From Haemophilus sputorum CCUG 13788 (lineage in GTDB: Bacteria; Pseudomonadota; Gammaproteobacteria; Enterobacterales; Pasteurellaceae), in contig NZ_AFNK01000001.1 of NCBI RefSeq assembly GCF_000238795.1, positions 31,382 through 95,381 of the forward strand: a DNA stretch of 64,000 nucleotides, written 5' to 3'. Numbering within the stretch: the first letter of the stretch is position 1; every line of letters begins with the position of its first letter. Shown piece after piece: positions 11,742-20,440 of the stretch. The notes under the pieces were generated by a model. That model saw only the letters and a program-made list of their open reading frames with translations. It searched no databases and had not been told where the DNA came from. A program made the translations under genes and the position numbers.

Positions 11742-13014
11742 GTATAAAGCCTGTCAATTCACGAATGTCATTCATCTTAATAATTTTACTTTTATGTTTA
11801 CCTGCGATTTCAGGTGAATGTGTTGCAACAATTATCTGAGCATTGGGATTTAAAGCTAAAACAGAAGAAATAATTTCTCTTTGCCATTCGATATGTAAAG
11901 ATATTTCTGGCTCATCAGCAAGAAAGATACAACGCTCTTTTCTTTGTAATAATGTTTCGATTAGTAATATTAATAATTGTTTTTCTCCAGAGGATAGCTT
12001 AAATAGTGATATTGGCATTTTATCATTTTTAACAAAGTTTAATTCTCCTTTGTTTAGCTTGAAACGTTTATCTGTAAATTTAGATAGAGTGTCTAAAAAT
12101 AAGTTATTGTTAGAAAATATTTTCTCATTTTTTGCCTCTGCTTCACTAGATAATTCTATGATTTTATCAAATATTTGTTTTGTTATAATTGCTTGGGATG
12201 GAATTTCAAAATCATCATTAATCCCGCTTTTTTTCTTAAACAATTCTATTGTTTCAATTTCATCAAAAACGGTATTAATGTAATTGTCTATTTTATGTTC
12301 TGTATCCTTGTCATTGAATCCAAAACGCTTATAAGTTCTTTTTAATTTTTGTCTTTCACTTTCCTTATTAGCAATACGTTTAATTGCCCTTTTATTGGTG
12401 TCTAGAAGAGATAATAGAACGTCTTTTTGTAGTTGCTCTGATATGGTTTGAGACTGTTGAGTAAGTTCAAGTTGATATTTACTAAATTGAGATAGTAATT
12501 CATCTAAATAGTAATCTACGGATGATGAAATTCCTTTTTTGTATAATTCATTTTTGTCTCTTTCGTATTTATAATTGTTTTTATTTCTATAGACTGATAG
12601 AGAATATAATTTTACATATTGATTCATATGTTCTTGTAAGTCGATATAACGCTCTTGCATCCTTTTTCGAATAAATAGACTTCTTCCCTCACTAAGGATT
12701 GGAAGTGTATATTCTCTACTATCTATTTTATATGTGATTGTTGGTATTCTTTCTTCATCTAAGTCATTCTTTATAATTTGTATAAATGCAGTTCTATGGG
12801 TGTTTTCTAATGTTATATTTATTTCTTGAAATTCACTTTCACTTAATTCAAGCATGTCAATAGATAAAGCAGCATGTAGAATGTTCATAAAAGTAGTTTT
12901 TCCAGATCCGTTTCTACCTATAATAATATTAATATCATCATTGAATTTATTATTACAAGTATATTCTTCCCAGAATCCTAAAATTTTTATAGATGTAATT
13001 TTATAATCAGACAT
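11731..13014 (-). CDS. ariA: AAA/ABC-type ATPase, AriA-like sensor of a PARIS-type defence system
   Basis: 427-residue SMC/ABC-like ATPase of the AAA_15/AAA_21 type: Walker A GRNGSGKT (33-40), a long helical, coiled-coil-prone insert (about 140-330), signature LSSGEKQ (340-346), Walker B IFLADEPE (363-370) and an H-loop ATHSPE (His399). No TOPRIM or HNH domain is fused, which argues against OLD or Gabija GajA; instead a separate DUF4435 gene follows with an 11-base overlap, the arrangement of AriA-AriB. AriA forms a multimeric scaffold that holds AriB until an anti-restriction protein appears. The start has GGAG eight bases upstream. Function is inferred from architecture. Confidence 0.72.
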   Translation of the reverse strand: MSDYKITSIKILGFWEEYTCNNKFNDDINIIIGRNGSGKTTFMNILHAALSIDMLELSESEFQEINITLENTHRTAFIQIIKNDLDEERIPTITYKIDSREYTLPILSEGRSLFIRKRMQERYIDLQEHMNQYVKLYSLSVYRNKNNYKYERDKNELYKKGISSSVDYYLDELLSQFSKYQLELTQQSQTISEQLQKDVLLSLLDTNKRAIKRIANKESERQKLKRTYKRFGFNDKDTEHKIDNYINTVFDEIETIELFKKKSGINDDFEIPSQAIITKQIFDKIIELSSEAEAKNEKIFSNNNLFLDTLSKFTDKRFKLNKGELNFVKNDKMPISLFKLSSGEKQLLILLIETLLQRKERCIFLADEPEISLHIEWQREIISSVLALNPNAQIIVATHSPEIAGKHKSKIIKMNDIRELTGFIHER

Positions 13015-13044
13015 ACTATATCTCCATAATATAAACTTTTATTT

Positions 13045-13050
13045 ATTATA
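13045..13050 (-). promoter_or_regulatory. Probable -10 element for ariA-ariB
   Basis: Minus-strand TATAAT about 30 bases upstream of the ariA start in a very AT-rich stretch. No good -35 hexamer is found 16-18 bases before it. Confidence 0.35.
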
Positions 13051-13091
13051 TCATTTAAATAATATTTAGACAGTGTTTAATATAATCTAGT

Positions 13092-13467
13092 CTAGTCATC
13101 CCAACTTATTTTGCCAATCCTCTGAACCTCTTTTATATTATGGTTTACCAACACAGCATTTATTGCCAAAGCATGACAGGCAATCCATAAGTCATTACTG
13201 CCAATCAGTGTACCTTGCTGTTTTAAGATATTCGCACATTTCGATATCTTGGATAAACAACAGGAATACGTTGCGTGATTTTGTTGATTTTCTCTAGTGC
13301 TTTTTCAGGGTTCGCACTACCATTCGCACCTTTAAGTAACTCGGCATAAGTCACAAAACTCATCACTAGTTGATCTGAGGAATTAGTTGAGCCACTTTTT
13401 GTGTAACTGAAAGCAGTCTATTTTTCATTAAATAAATCAAAATATTGGTATCAAGTATATAAATCAT
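13092..13467 (-). pseudogene. vapC: Broken VapC PIN-domain toxin
   Basis: Starts with MIYILDTNILIYLMKN, the PIN-domain strand with its first catalytic Asp, and ATGA-overlaps the vapB stop. The frame ends after about 33 codons. The expected continuation (SDQLVMSFVTYAELLKGA, with the conserved Glu) is in another frame, and the C-terminal part (GSNDLWIACHALAINAVLVNHN, with the conserved Asp pair region) needs a further shift with loss of some residues between. At least two frameshifts are therefore present, and no functional toxin can be made. Intact VapC is about 130 residues; the remnant spans about 125 codons. Confidence 0.9.
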
Positions 13468-13703
13468 AGTGAACCACGCTCCTGTGGTGGCGCAAGATCT
13501 CGATTTTCTAACGCCTTAATAAAATCTTCATCAAATCCTTCAAATAAAGCCAAAAATTCCATATCTGCTTTAGGTTTAAACGGTCTTAAAATAATATCGC
13601 CATTTTCCCCATGTAGAATTTCTACAGTATCCACATCGAAACGAAAATCGACAGGAATTCTCACTGCTTGGCTGTTGCCACTTTGAAAAACTTTTGTCAT
13701 CAT
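13464..13703 (-). CDS. vapB: VapB-type antitoxin
   Basis: 79-residue SpoVT/AbrB-like antitoxin: MMTKVFQSGNSQAVRIPVDFRF at the N-terminus is the swapped-hairpin DNA-binding motif, followed by VDTVEILHGENGDIILRPF; the acidic C-terminus (FEGFDEDFIKAL) would bind VapC. I start it at the ATG at 13703, which has GGAG eight bases upstream; an upstream in-frame start would run through the operator. The reading frame is intact even though its toxin partner is destroyed, so this is an orphan antitoxin. Confidence 0.88.
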   Translation of the reverse strand: MMTKVFQSGNSQAVRIPVDFRFDVDTVEILHGENGDIILRPFKPKADMEFLALFEGFDEDFIKALENRDLAPPQERGSL

Positions 13704-13706
13704 AGC

Positions 13707-13744
13707 ATATACTCCGTATATATTTATTTTTATCAGTATATACA
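13707..13744 (-). promoter_or_regulatory. Probable VapB operator
   Basis: Two ATATAC/GTATAT palindromes: ATATAC-TCC-GTATAT (13707-13721), overlapping the vapB ribosome-binding site, and GTATATAC (13737-13744), just downstream of a TATATT -10-like element on the minus strand. AbrB-type antitoxins autoregulate at such paired AT palindromes; binding here is inferred. Confidence 0.45.
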
Positions 13745-13812
13745 ATATAGCGCGATTTTATAAAAAATAGTCAATATTATAATTCTTGTAATTTAAAATA
13801 CAGGAGGCTTCT

Positions 13813-14676
13813 ATGTCCATCTCAACCAATTTCTCCCGTCTCCCAAATATGCCTATCACCTCCGCAGTTCTAACCCAGCTTGCAGAGCAACACTACCACG
13901 CGTATTTATCTGCTGAACAGGTCAAAACACTTTGTGAGCAATTTCAACTTTCTCAAATTGACTTTGCTTTAGCTTGTTTACCCGTTGCAGCGTGTTATTC
14001 CAAAGCGCCAATTTCTGAATTTTATGTAGGGGCGATTGCTATTGGCGAGTCTGGAAATTTTTATTTTGGGGCGAATCAAGAATTTGAAAGCGTCTCTATT
14101 GGGCAAACTGTTCATGCTGAACAATCTGCTCTGATGCACGCTTGGCAGATGGGTGAGAAGCGTATTACAGATGTGGTAGTCAATTACACGCCATGTGGGC
14201 ATTGTCGCCAGTTTATGAATGAGCTAAATTCAGCACCAACATTGCGAATTCATTTGCCGCATAGTCAAAATAATGCGCTACATAGCTATTTGCCAGATGC
14301 GTTTGGCCCTCGTAATTTGAATATTACCGATTGTTTATTTGATGGGCCAACTCCAACAACACAACCTGCTAATTTGACGGAAGCAGCGATTGAGGCGGCT
14401 CGTTCAAGTTATGCGCCTTATAGTCATTTACAAAGCGCTGTTGCGTTACAAGCCGGGGAGCGTATTATTACAGGACGTTATGCGGAAAATGCGGCGTTTA
14501 ACCCAAGTATGCTGCCGCTGCAAAATGCGCTGAATTTCTACCGCTTGCAAGGGGAAACAGCGCCGATCTCGCGAGTTGTGTTGGCAGAAAATCAGTCAAA
14601 ATTAAGCACGAAAGAGAGTACTTTTGCATTGGTGAAAGCAGAATTAGGCTTAGAAGCGGAATACATTGCTTTTTAA
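13813..14676 (+). CDS. cdd: Cytidine deaminase
   Basis: Deaminates cytidine and deoxycytidine to the uridines in pyrimidine salvage. This is the long, two-domain form of enteric type (287 residues). The active site is complete: His101-Ala-Glu103 and Cys128-Gly-His-Cys131 bind zinc and carry out proton transfer. The C-terminal half is the catalytically inert repeat domain (AAIEAARSSYAPYSHLQSAVAL). A strong AGGAGG precedes the start. It marks the right-hand border of the defence island. Confidence 0.97.
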   Translation: MSISTNFSRLPNMPITSAVLTQLAEQHYHAYLSAEQVKTLCEQFQLSQIDFALACLPVAACYSKAPISEFYVGAIAIGESGNFYFGANQEFESVSIGQTVHAEQSALMHAWQMGEKRITDVVVNYTPCGHCRQFMNELNSAPTLRIHLPHSQNNALHSYLPDAFGPRNLNITDCLFDGPTPTTQPANLTEAAIEAARSSYAPYSHLQSAVALQAGERIITGRYAENAAFNPSMLPLQNALNFYRLQGETAPISRVVLAENQSKLSTKESTFALVKAELGLEAEYIAF

Positions 14677-14714
14677 TTCTTTTACAAGAAATTAACGAAA
14701 TCAGACCGCTTGCA

Positions 14715-14743
14715 TTGTAAGCAAGTCTGAATTTCTGTATAAT
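14715..14743 (+). promoter_or_regulatory. Promoter for rpoZ-spoT
   Basis: TTGTAA (14715-14720), a 17-base spacer and a perfect TATAAT (14738-14743), about 45 bases upstream of rpoZ. An overlapping dyad, TCAGAC(CG)CTTGC / GCAAGTCTGA (14701-14730), contains an uptake-signal core and may end cdd transcription. Confidence 0.6.
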
Positions 14744-14788
14744 CTCTATCCTTTTGGTAAATGAATTCGCAAATTTCTGGAGAAGAAC

Positions 14789-15073
14789 ATGGCTCGTGTG
14801 ACTGTTCAAGAAGCCGCTGAAGTAATCGGCAACCGTTTTGACTTAATTTTAATTGCAGCGCGTCGCGCAAGACAACTTCAACTTCACGTTCGTGAGCCGT
14901 TGGTGGATGAAGAAAATGATAAACCAACGGTCATTGCGTTACGTGAGATCGAACAACGCTTAATTAACCGTGAGATTATGGATCAAATCGAAAATAACGA
15001 TGCGATTCAACAAGATATTGCAGAAAAAGAAGCGATTTCTTTCCTAGCGGATGTTCAAGCGAACGCTGAGTAA
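14789..15073 (+). CDS. rpoZ: RNA polymerase omega subunit
   Basis: Small subunit (94 residues) that clamps beta' and forms one of the ppGpp-binding sites on RNA polymerase. The N-terminal [20 protein letters not shown] and the helix AARRARQLQ are typical. GGAG precedes the start. It lies directly upstream of spoT as in other gamma-proteobacteria, linking the ppGpp target subunit with the ppGpp-metabolising enzyme. Confidence 0.97.
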   Translation: MARVTVQEAAEVIGNRFDLILIAARRARQLQLHVREPLVDEENDKPTVIALREIEQRLINREIMDQIENNDAIQQDIAEKEAISFLADVQANAE

Positions 15074-15098
15074 ATTATATTTCATCAAAAATATTGAT

Positions 15099-15170
15099 AA
15101 TGGACAATAAATAGTCTTGCAAGCGGTCGGAATTTCCGTCAAATTTGCGACATTGATTGTCCATTTTTTT
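15099..15170 (+). terminator. Long-loop terminator/attenuator between rpoZ and spoT
   Basis: AATGGACAAT (15099-15108) pairs with ATTGTCCATT (15156-15165), followed by a T run. The 47-base loop holds an uptake signal (GCAAGCGGTC). It probably lowers read-through into spoT. Confidence 0.45.
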
Positions 15171-15197
15171 ATCTTATAAGAAGTAAGAAGGTGTCCC

Positions 15198-16904
15198 GTG
15201 TATCTTTTCGAACCTTTAGAACGCATTATTAAAGGCTATTTGCCAGCAGAAAAAATTGAGTTAGTCAGACGTGCTTTTGTCATTGCGCGTGATGCACACG
15301 AAGGGCAAACTCGTTCAAGTGGTGAGCCATATATTACTCATCCGGTGGCGGTAGCATGCATTATTGCAGAAATGAAGCTTGACCATGAGGCGGTAATGGC
15401 GGCACTTTTGCATGATGTGATTGAAGATACACCTTACACTGAAGAACAGTTGGCGAACGAATTTGGTTCAAGCGTGGCGGATATTGTGCAAGGCGTGTCG
15501 AAATTAGATAAGCTAAAATTCCGAACACGCCAAGAAGCACAGGTAGAAAACTTCCGTAAGATGATTTTGGCGATGACCAAAGATATTCGTGTGGTGCTGA
15601 TTAAGCTCGCAGACCGCACGCATAATATGCGCACATTAGGTTCATTACGTCCAGATAAACGCCGCCGTATCGCTAAAGAGACTTTAGAAATTTATAGTCC
15701 ATTAGCGCATCGTTTAGGTATTGAACATATTAAAAACGAGTTGGAAAACCTCTGTTTGCAGGCAATTTATCCGCATCGTTATAACATCTTAAAAACGGGA
15801 ATTGAGATGGCGCGTAGTTCGCGTCAAGATTTGATTGCGAAAATCACCCATGAAATTGAGAGCCGCCTTGCAGAAGTGGGTATTCCTGCACGAGTGTATG
15901 GACGTGAAAAACATCTCTATGCGCTTTATCAAAAAATGCTACGTAAAGAGCAGCATTTCCACTCGATTTTAGATATTTACGCTTTCCGTATTGTGGTGGA
16001 TACCGTCGATAATTGCTACCGCGTGCTTGGACAAATGCATGCATTGTATAAACCACGTCCTTACCAAGTAAAAGATTATATTGCAGTGCCGAAAACTAAC
16101 GGATATCAGTCTTTGCAGACTTCAATGATTGGGCACAAAGGTGTGCCGATTGAAGTGCATATTCGCACCGAAGAGATGGATCAAATGGCTGAACTGGGTG
16201 TGGCAGCATTCTGGCAATATTCGGAAGATAAATCGCATTCAACCAGTGTACAACAACGTGCGCAACGCTGGTTACAAAGCATTGTTGAATTACAACAAAG
16301 CGCGGGTAATACCGAAGAATTTATCGAGAGTGTGAAATCTGATTTATTCTCAAACGATATTTATGTCTTTACACCAAAAGGTCGAATCGTTGAATTACCA
16401 GCACGTGCAACAGCATTAGATTTTGCTTATGCAGTACATTCAGATATTGGCGATTGTTGTGTGGGGGCGATTGTTGATCATGCGCCTTATCCAATTTCTC
16501 AACCGTTACAATCAGGACAAACCGTAGAGATTTTAACCGAGCCAGGGAAGCATCCACATCCGTCTTGGTTGAAATTTGTGGTAAGTAGTAAAGCAAAAGC
16601 GAAAATCCGCCAAGCACTTAAACATAATGGTGAATGGTTGGAAGACGAGCAAGCGGTCGAAAAACCGGAATTTATTGAAACGAATATTGTATTGGAAATT
16701 AAAGATCAGCCGGGAGTATTGGCAAGTCTTACCAACACTATTGCGGCTTCAAACAGCAACATTGGTGAAGTGGTTAGTCGCCCAATGGAAAACGGAAATT
16801 ATAAAGTGAGCCTCCGTATTGCTGTAACTGACAATGCGCATTTATATGTGGTTATTCAAAAATTGGCAAAATTAAGCGGTGTAGTAAAAGTCTCAAAAGC
16901 TTGA
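15198..16904 (+). CDS. spoT: SpoT (p)ppGpp hydrolase/synthetase with internal deletion
   Basis: 568 residues, against about 700 in E. coli. In order: the HD hydrolase domain (THPVAVACIIAEMK, ALLHDVIEDT), the synthetase-like domain (YAFRIVVDT, DYIAVPKTNGYQSLQTSMIG), the TGS domain (DIYVFTPKGRIVELPARATALDFAYAVHSDIG), then KAKAKIRQALK followed within about 20 residues by the C-terminal ACT domain (ETNIVLEIKDQPGVLASLTNTIAASNSNIG). The helical and conserved-cysteine (zinc-finger-like) region that normally lies between TGS and ACT, about 130 residues, is missing without a frameshift. The linker at the junction is encoded partly by an uptake signal (AAGCGGTCGA, 16651-16660). The hydrolase active site appears intact. 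The start matches E. coli SpoT (MYLFE). Confidence 0.95.
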   Translation: MYLFEPLERIIKGYLPAEKIELVRRAFVIARDAHEGQTRSSGEPYITHPVAVACIIAEMKLDHEAVMAALLHDVIEDTPYTEEQLANEFGSSVADIVQGVSKLDKLKFRTRQEAQVENFRKMILAMTKDIRVVLIKLADRTHNMRTLGSLRPDKRRRIAKETLEIYSPLAHRLGIEHIKNELENLCLQAIYPHRYNILKTGIEMARSSRQDLIAKITHEIESRLAEVGIPARVYGREKHLYALYQKMLRKEQHFHSILDIYAFRIVVDTVDNCYRVLGQMHALYKPRPYQVKDYIAVPKTNGYQSLQTSMIGHKGVPIEVHIRTEEMDQMAELGVAAFWQYSEDKSHSTSVQQRAQRWLQSIVELQQSAGNTEEFIESVKSDLFSNDIYVFTPKGRIVELPARATALDFAYAVHSDIGDCCVGAIVDHAPYPISQPLQSGQTVEILTEPGKHPHPSWLKFVVSSKAKAKIRQALKHNGEWLEDEQAVEKPEFIETNIVLEIKDQPGVLASLTNTIAASNSNIGEVVSRPMENGNYKVSLRIAVTDNAHLYVVIQKLAKLSGVVKVSKA

Positions 16905-16927
16905 TTAAAATTGGATTAAATAGATAA

Positions 16928-16963
16928 AAAATGGCAAGTGGAAACACTTGCCATTTTGTTTTT
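16928..16963. terminator. Bidirectional terminator between spoT and the Wzz-like gene
   Basis: AAAATGGCAAGTG - GAAA - CACTTGCCATTTT, a 13-bp stem with a GNRA-type loop and a T run on the plus strand. It lies between convergent genes. Confidence 0.85.
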
Positions 16964-16975
16964 TTGAATTTCGAA

Positions 16976-17731
16976 TTATTCTGCTTTTTTTCGACCTACG
17001 CTGAATAATAAAATCATTATGAGGCTTAATATAAAGCCAGCACCGGCACCACCGCCAATCCATTTAATATAATCAAACGGGACAGCCTCAATTTTAGGCA
17101 TTTGTACAAAACGGAATGCGACTAACTGATTATCAAGCGGAGAAACAGATTGCATCATTTTCAATTTGTTTTCCCATGAAGCGTCAATTTTAGATTCAGC
17201 TGCAGCTTTGACTTGTTGGAAAAGTGCTTTCCATTTCGCCACTAAATCTTGGTTGAGCTTCTCTTTGGTTTTCGTGTTAATAAAACGAATGTAATCCCCA
17301 ATTAAACTTTCAGCTTGTAGCGCATTTAGTGAGCTAACACTGAGCGTGTCATTTGTAAAAGAAATAGATTTTTCGACCGCTTGTACTAATGTAGCAACCG
17401 ATTTATTTTCTAATGCAGCTTGTTGTTTGATTGGTTCATATTGCGTTAAAAATTCCTGACGAAGTTGAGCGTCATTTACCATCTTCTGGAATTCGGCATA
17501 ACTTTGCGCGCCAGTTTGAGCCTCAATTTTACTTAAATCGGCGGCATTTTCTGCACCGCTGACTAAACTATAAGTCGATGATAAAGAAAGATAATTACCA
17601 AGTTCAGCGGTTTTTGGTGCTTCAAATTTAGTCACGGCTTGCCATTGTGTAGGTAAAATAAGGCTTGCACCGTATCCCACACCAGCACCTACTGCGGTAA
17701 GTAATAAAATGGCAAAAAATTGACGAAACAT
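16976..17731 (-). CDS. Wzz-like polysaccharide chain-length determinant
   Basis: 251-residue inner-membrane protein of the Wzz/PCP type: a transmembrane helix at the N-terminus (about 5-26), a periplasmic helical region, and a second membrane helix near the C-terminus (about 226-246) preceded by the glycine-rich GGGAGAGF. It is shorter than enteric WzzE (about 350 residues), mainly in the periplasmic part. It starts three bases after wecA, so both are one operon and probably control modal length of a WecA-primed glycan. The exact polymer is not shown by this window. Confidence 0.75.
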   Translation of the reverse strand: MFRQFFAILLLTAVGAGVGYGASLILPTQWQAVTKFEAPKTAELGNYLSLSSTYSLVSGAENAADLSKIEAQTGAQSYAEFQKMVNDAQLRQEFLTQYEPIKQQAALENKSVATLVQAVEKSISFTNDTLSVSSLNALQAESLIGDYIRFINTKTKEKLNQDLVAKWKALFQQVKAAAESKIDASWENKLKMMQSVSPLDNQLVAFRFVQMPKIEAVPFDYIKWIGGGAGAGFILSLIMILLFSVGRKKAE

Positions 17732-17734
17732 AAT

Positions 17735-18805
17735 TTAATTCTCCTGAATTTGTTTTTTTCTTGCGCGGCGTTTCATACGGCGCACAAAACGAGTAATTTT
17801 CCAAGCGCGAACGATAGAGTAAGCATAAAGGAAGAACAGTAAAATGAAGCCTAATACCATCATCGATTGGCTCCAGTAATAAATTTCACCCATAACACCA
17901 ATGGTTGCACAAATGGCGGCCCAGAAAACAATCACGGCAAGCGCTTGGCGTGAAGTCAATCCCGCGCGCATCAATAGGTGGTGTAAGTGCAAGCGGTCTG
18001 GTCTGAATGGGCTTTTACCTTTTTTAAGACGGCGGAAAATCACCGCAACCATATCAATTAGAGGCACAGCAATGAGCCAGAGTCCAGTGATTGGGCTAAT
18101 GGCATGACCTTGACCTTGAGTGCTTAATAGCAACATCCAAATAATAGTAAAGCCGATTAAAGTACTTCCCGAGTCTCCCATAAACACTTTCCATTTTGCA
18201 CCGAAAACGCTGAGGTTAAACATTGCATAAGGAATGAGTGTAAGGATAATTGCTAAACACCAGTAAGCGATAGCATGTTCTTGGTTTATCCACATCAGCG
18301 CACCAATACCAGCAAAGCTCACGCTAGATAGACCGGCTAATAAACCATCAATACCATCGACCATATTAAAGGCGTTAATTACGCCAATAGTGATGAATAC
18401 CGTAAAAATTAGGCTGAAAAAGCCAAGTTTAATGCTAAAAGGTGCGATAATCTGCCCAAGGCTTTCGAGTTCCAGACCACTATAAATCATAGCGCCTGCA
18501 AGTATGGCTTGGATACCTGCACGTAGTGCGGGGCTGATGTCAAAACGGTCGTCAAGTACACCGATAATCAGCAAAATGGTCATAGAAAGCAGGTAAAGTC
18601 CAGGCAGCGGAAGCGTGTCGGCTTGGAATGCATAAAAAGTAAGAGTGCCAAGAAACAGCGCAATGCCCCCAATGAGGGGAATAAAACCTTGGTGGCGTTT
18701 ACGAAAGTTTGGTTTGTCAATCAATCCAACTTTTTCGGCAACGGGACGCATAAAAATTAAAGTCGCAAAAGAAACGACGACTACCGCTAAAAAAGTGAGC
18801 CACAT
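17735..18805 (-). CDS. wecA: Undecaprenyl-phosphate GlcNAc-1-phosphate transferase
   Basis: Polytopic inner-membrane enzyme (356 residues) that transfers GlcNAc-1-P to undecaprenyl phosphate, priming O-antigen or enterobacterial-common-antigen-like glycans. Diagnostic segments: an early DD in LDDRFD, NAFNMVDGIDGL, the cytoplasmic loop VFMGDSGSTLIGF, and HHLLMRAGL. Around eleven hydrophobic segments are visible. It is first in a two-gene operon with the Wzz-like protein and divergent from hemL. Confidence 0.93.
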   Translation of the reverse strand: MWLTFLAVVVVSFATLIFMRPVAEKVGLIDKPNFRKRHQGFIPLIGGIALFLGTLTFYAFQADTLPLPGLYLLSMTILLIIGVLDDRFDISPALRAGIQAILAGAMIYSGLELESLGQIIAPFSIKLGFFSLIFTVFITIGVINAFNMVDGIDGLLAGLSSVSFAGIGALMWINQEHAIAYWCLAIILTLIPYAMFNLSVFGAKWKVFMGDSGSTLIGFTIIWMLLLSTQGQGHAISPITGLWLIAVPLIDMVAVIFRRLKKGKSPFRPDRLHLHHLLMRAGLTSRQALAVIVFWAAICATIGVMGEIYYWSQSMMVLGFILLFFLYAYSIVRAWKITRFVRRMKRRARKKQIQEN

Positions 18806-18953
18806 ATTCCGTTTTTCTCATTAATGATTATTATGAAAATAGGGCGTCCAGCATAGCATAAAGGGCAAAATTTAAAAAATTCTTTTAGGCAAATTATAGG
18901 CTTTTACGTAAAATAGCGGTTAAATTTTAAGATTATTTTGCAAAGGGAAAATT

Positions 18954-20237
18954 ATGTCAAAATCAGCACAACTATTTGAAAAAGCACAAAAAGTCATTCC
19001 TGGTGGAGTAAATTCACCTGTACGTGCATTTAAAGGCGTCGGTGGCACACCTGTTTTTATTGAAAAAGCAGAAGGTGCTTATATTACCGATAGCGATGGT
19101 AAAAAATATATCGATTATGTTGGTTCATGGGGCCCAATGGTGTTAGGGCATAACCATCCGGCAATTATTGATGCGGTTTTAAAAGCTGTGCCAAATGGCT
19201 TAAGTTTTGGGGCACCAACAGAAAGTGAAATTACCTTAGCAGAATTGGTCTGCAAATTAGTGCCATCTATTGAATTAGTTCGTATGGTTAGTTCAGGAAC
19301 TGAAGCCACAATGTCAGCCATTCGTCTTGCTCGTGGTTATACAGGGCGCGATAAAATCATTAAGTTTGAAGGGTGTTACCACGGGCATTCAGATTCTTTA
19401 TTAGTAAAAGCAGGTTCTGGTGCTTTAACATTAGGTCAACCAAGTGGCCCGGGTGTGCCAGCAGATTTTGCTAAACATACTTTAACTTGTACCTATAACG
19501 ATTTAGATTCAGTTAAACAGGCATTTGAACAATATCCGAATGACATTGCTTGTTTGATTATTGAACCTGTGGCGGGCAATATGAACTGTATTCCACCAAA
19601 AGCAGGATTCTTACAAGGCGTGCGTGAGTTATGTGATCAATATGGTGCCGTTTTTATTATTGATGAAGTGATGACTGGTTTCCGCGTGGCATTAGGTGGC
19701 GCACAATCTTATTATGGCGTGAAACCAGATTTAACTACGTTAGGCAAAATTATCGGCGGCGGTATGCCAGTAGGCGCTTTCGGCGGTAAAAAAGAGATTA
19801 TGGAATTTATCGCGCCAACGGGGCCGGTTTATCAAGCGGGTACACTTTCAGGCAACCCAATTGCAATGGCAGCAGGTTTGGCATGTTTAACGGAATTATC
19901 AAAAGCAGGCAATGAAGAAAAATTGGCTGCTCAAACTAAAACCTTAGCTGAAGGATTAAAAGCTTTAGCAGACAAACATGGTGTGCCATTTACTGTGCAA
20001 TATGTTGGCGGAATGTTTGGTTTGTTCTTTACAGAACAACAAGAAATTACGGATTTCCAATCTGTGATGAAATGCGATGCTGCAAAATTTAACCGTTTCT
20101 TCCACTTAATGTTAGAGCAAGGTGTTTATTTAGCACCATCTGCTTTTGAAGCGGGCTTTATGTCGCTTGCGCATACAGATGCAGACATTCAAGCGACTCT
20201 AGAGGCGGCGGATCGCGCATTTGCACAGTTGAAATAA
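18954..20237 (+). CDS. hemL: Glutamate-1-semialdehyde 2,1-aminomutase
   Basis: PLP enzyme making 5-aminolevulinate in the C5 haem pathway. 427 residues; the PLP lysine is Lys265 in [18 protein letters not shown], and [16 protein letters not shown] and [11 protein letters not shown] are the cofactor-binding motifs. Its presence implies a host able to make haem, unlike H. influenzae. AGGGAAA precedes the start. Monocistronic, with its own terminator. Confidence 0.97.
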   Translation: MSKSAQLFEKAQKVIPGGVNSPVRAFKGVGGTPVFIEKAEGAYITDSDGKKYIDYVGSWGPMVLGHNHPAIIDAVLKAVPNGLSFGAPTESEITLAELVCKLVPSIELVRMVSSGTEATMSAIRLARGYTGRDKIIKFEGCYHGHSDSLLVKAGSGALTLGQPSGPGVPADFAKHTLTCTYNDLDSVKQAFEQYPNDIACLIIEPVAGNMNCIPPKAGFLQGVRELCDQYGAVFIIDEVMTGFRVALGGAQSYYGVKPDLTTLGKIIGGGMPVGAFGGKKEIMEFIAPTGPVYQAGTLSGNPIAMAAGLACLTELSKAGNEEKLAAQTKTLAEGLKALADKHGVPFTVQYVGGMFGLFFTEQQEITDFQSVMKCDAAKFNRFFHLMLEQGVYLAPSAFEAGFMSLAHTDADIQATLEAADRAFAQLK

Positions 20238-20293
20238 CGACAAGCGGTTGAATTTTGTAGAAGTTTTGCAAAATAAAATCGTGATGTGAACCG

Positions 20294-20337
20294 AAAATCT
20301 CCATTGAATCTTAATTTAATGGAGATTTTATTTTTTA
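20294..20337 (+). terminator. hemL terminator
   Basis: AAAATCTCCATT (20294-20305) pairs with AATGGAGATTTT (20318-20329), followed by ATTTTTT. An uptake signal (ACAAGCGGTT, 20240-20249) lies between the hemL stop and the stem. Confidence 0.8.
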
Positions 20338-20440
20338 AAAGTTGTCGAATATGGCAGTTTACTTCAAGTTTTCTCCAAAAATTGCTTAGTTTTTGTTACA
20401 ATTCTCCCCATTTACGATTTTAAATAGATTGACAGAAATT

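Noticed and set aside
11843..12283. 146-codon plus-strand frame inside ariA
   Set aside because: Antisense to the ATPase with intact P-loop motifs; the product is low in charge pattern and unlike any protein, a product of AT-rich codon use.
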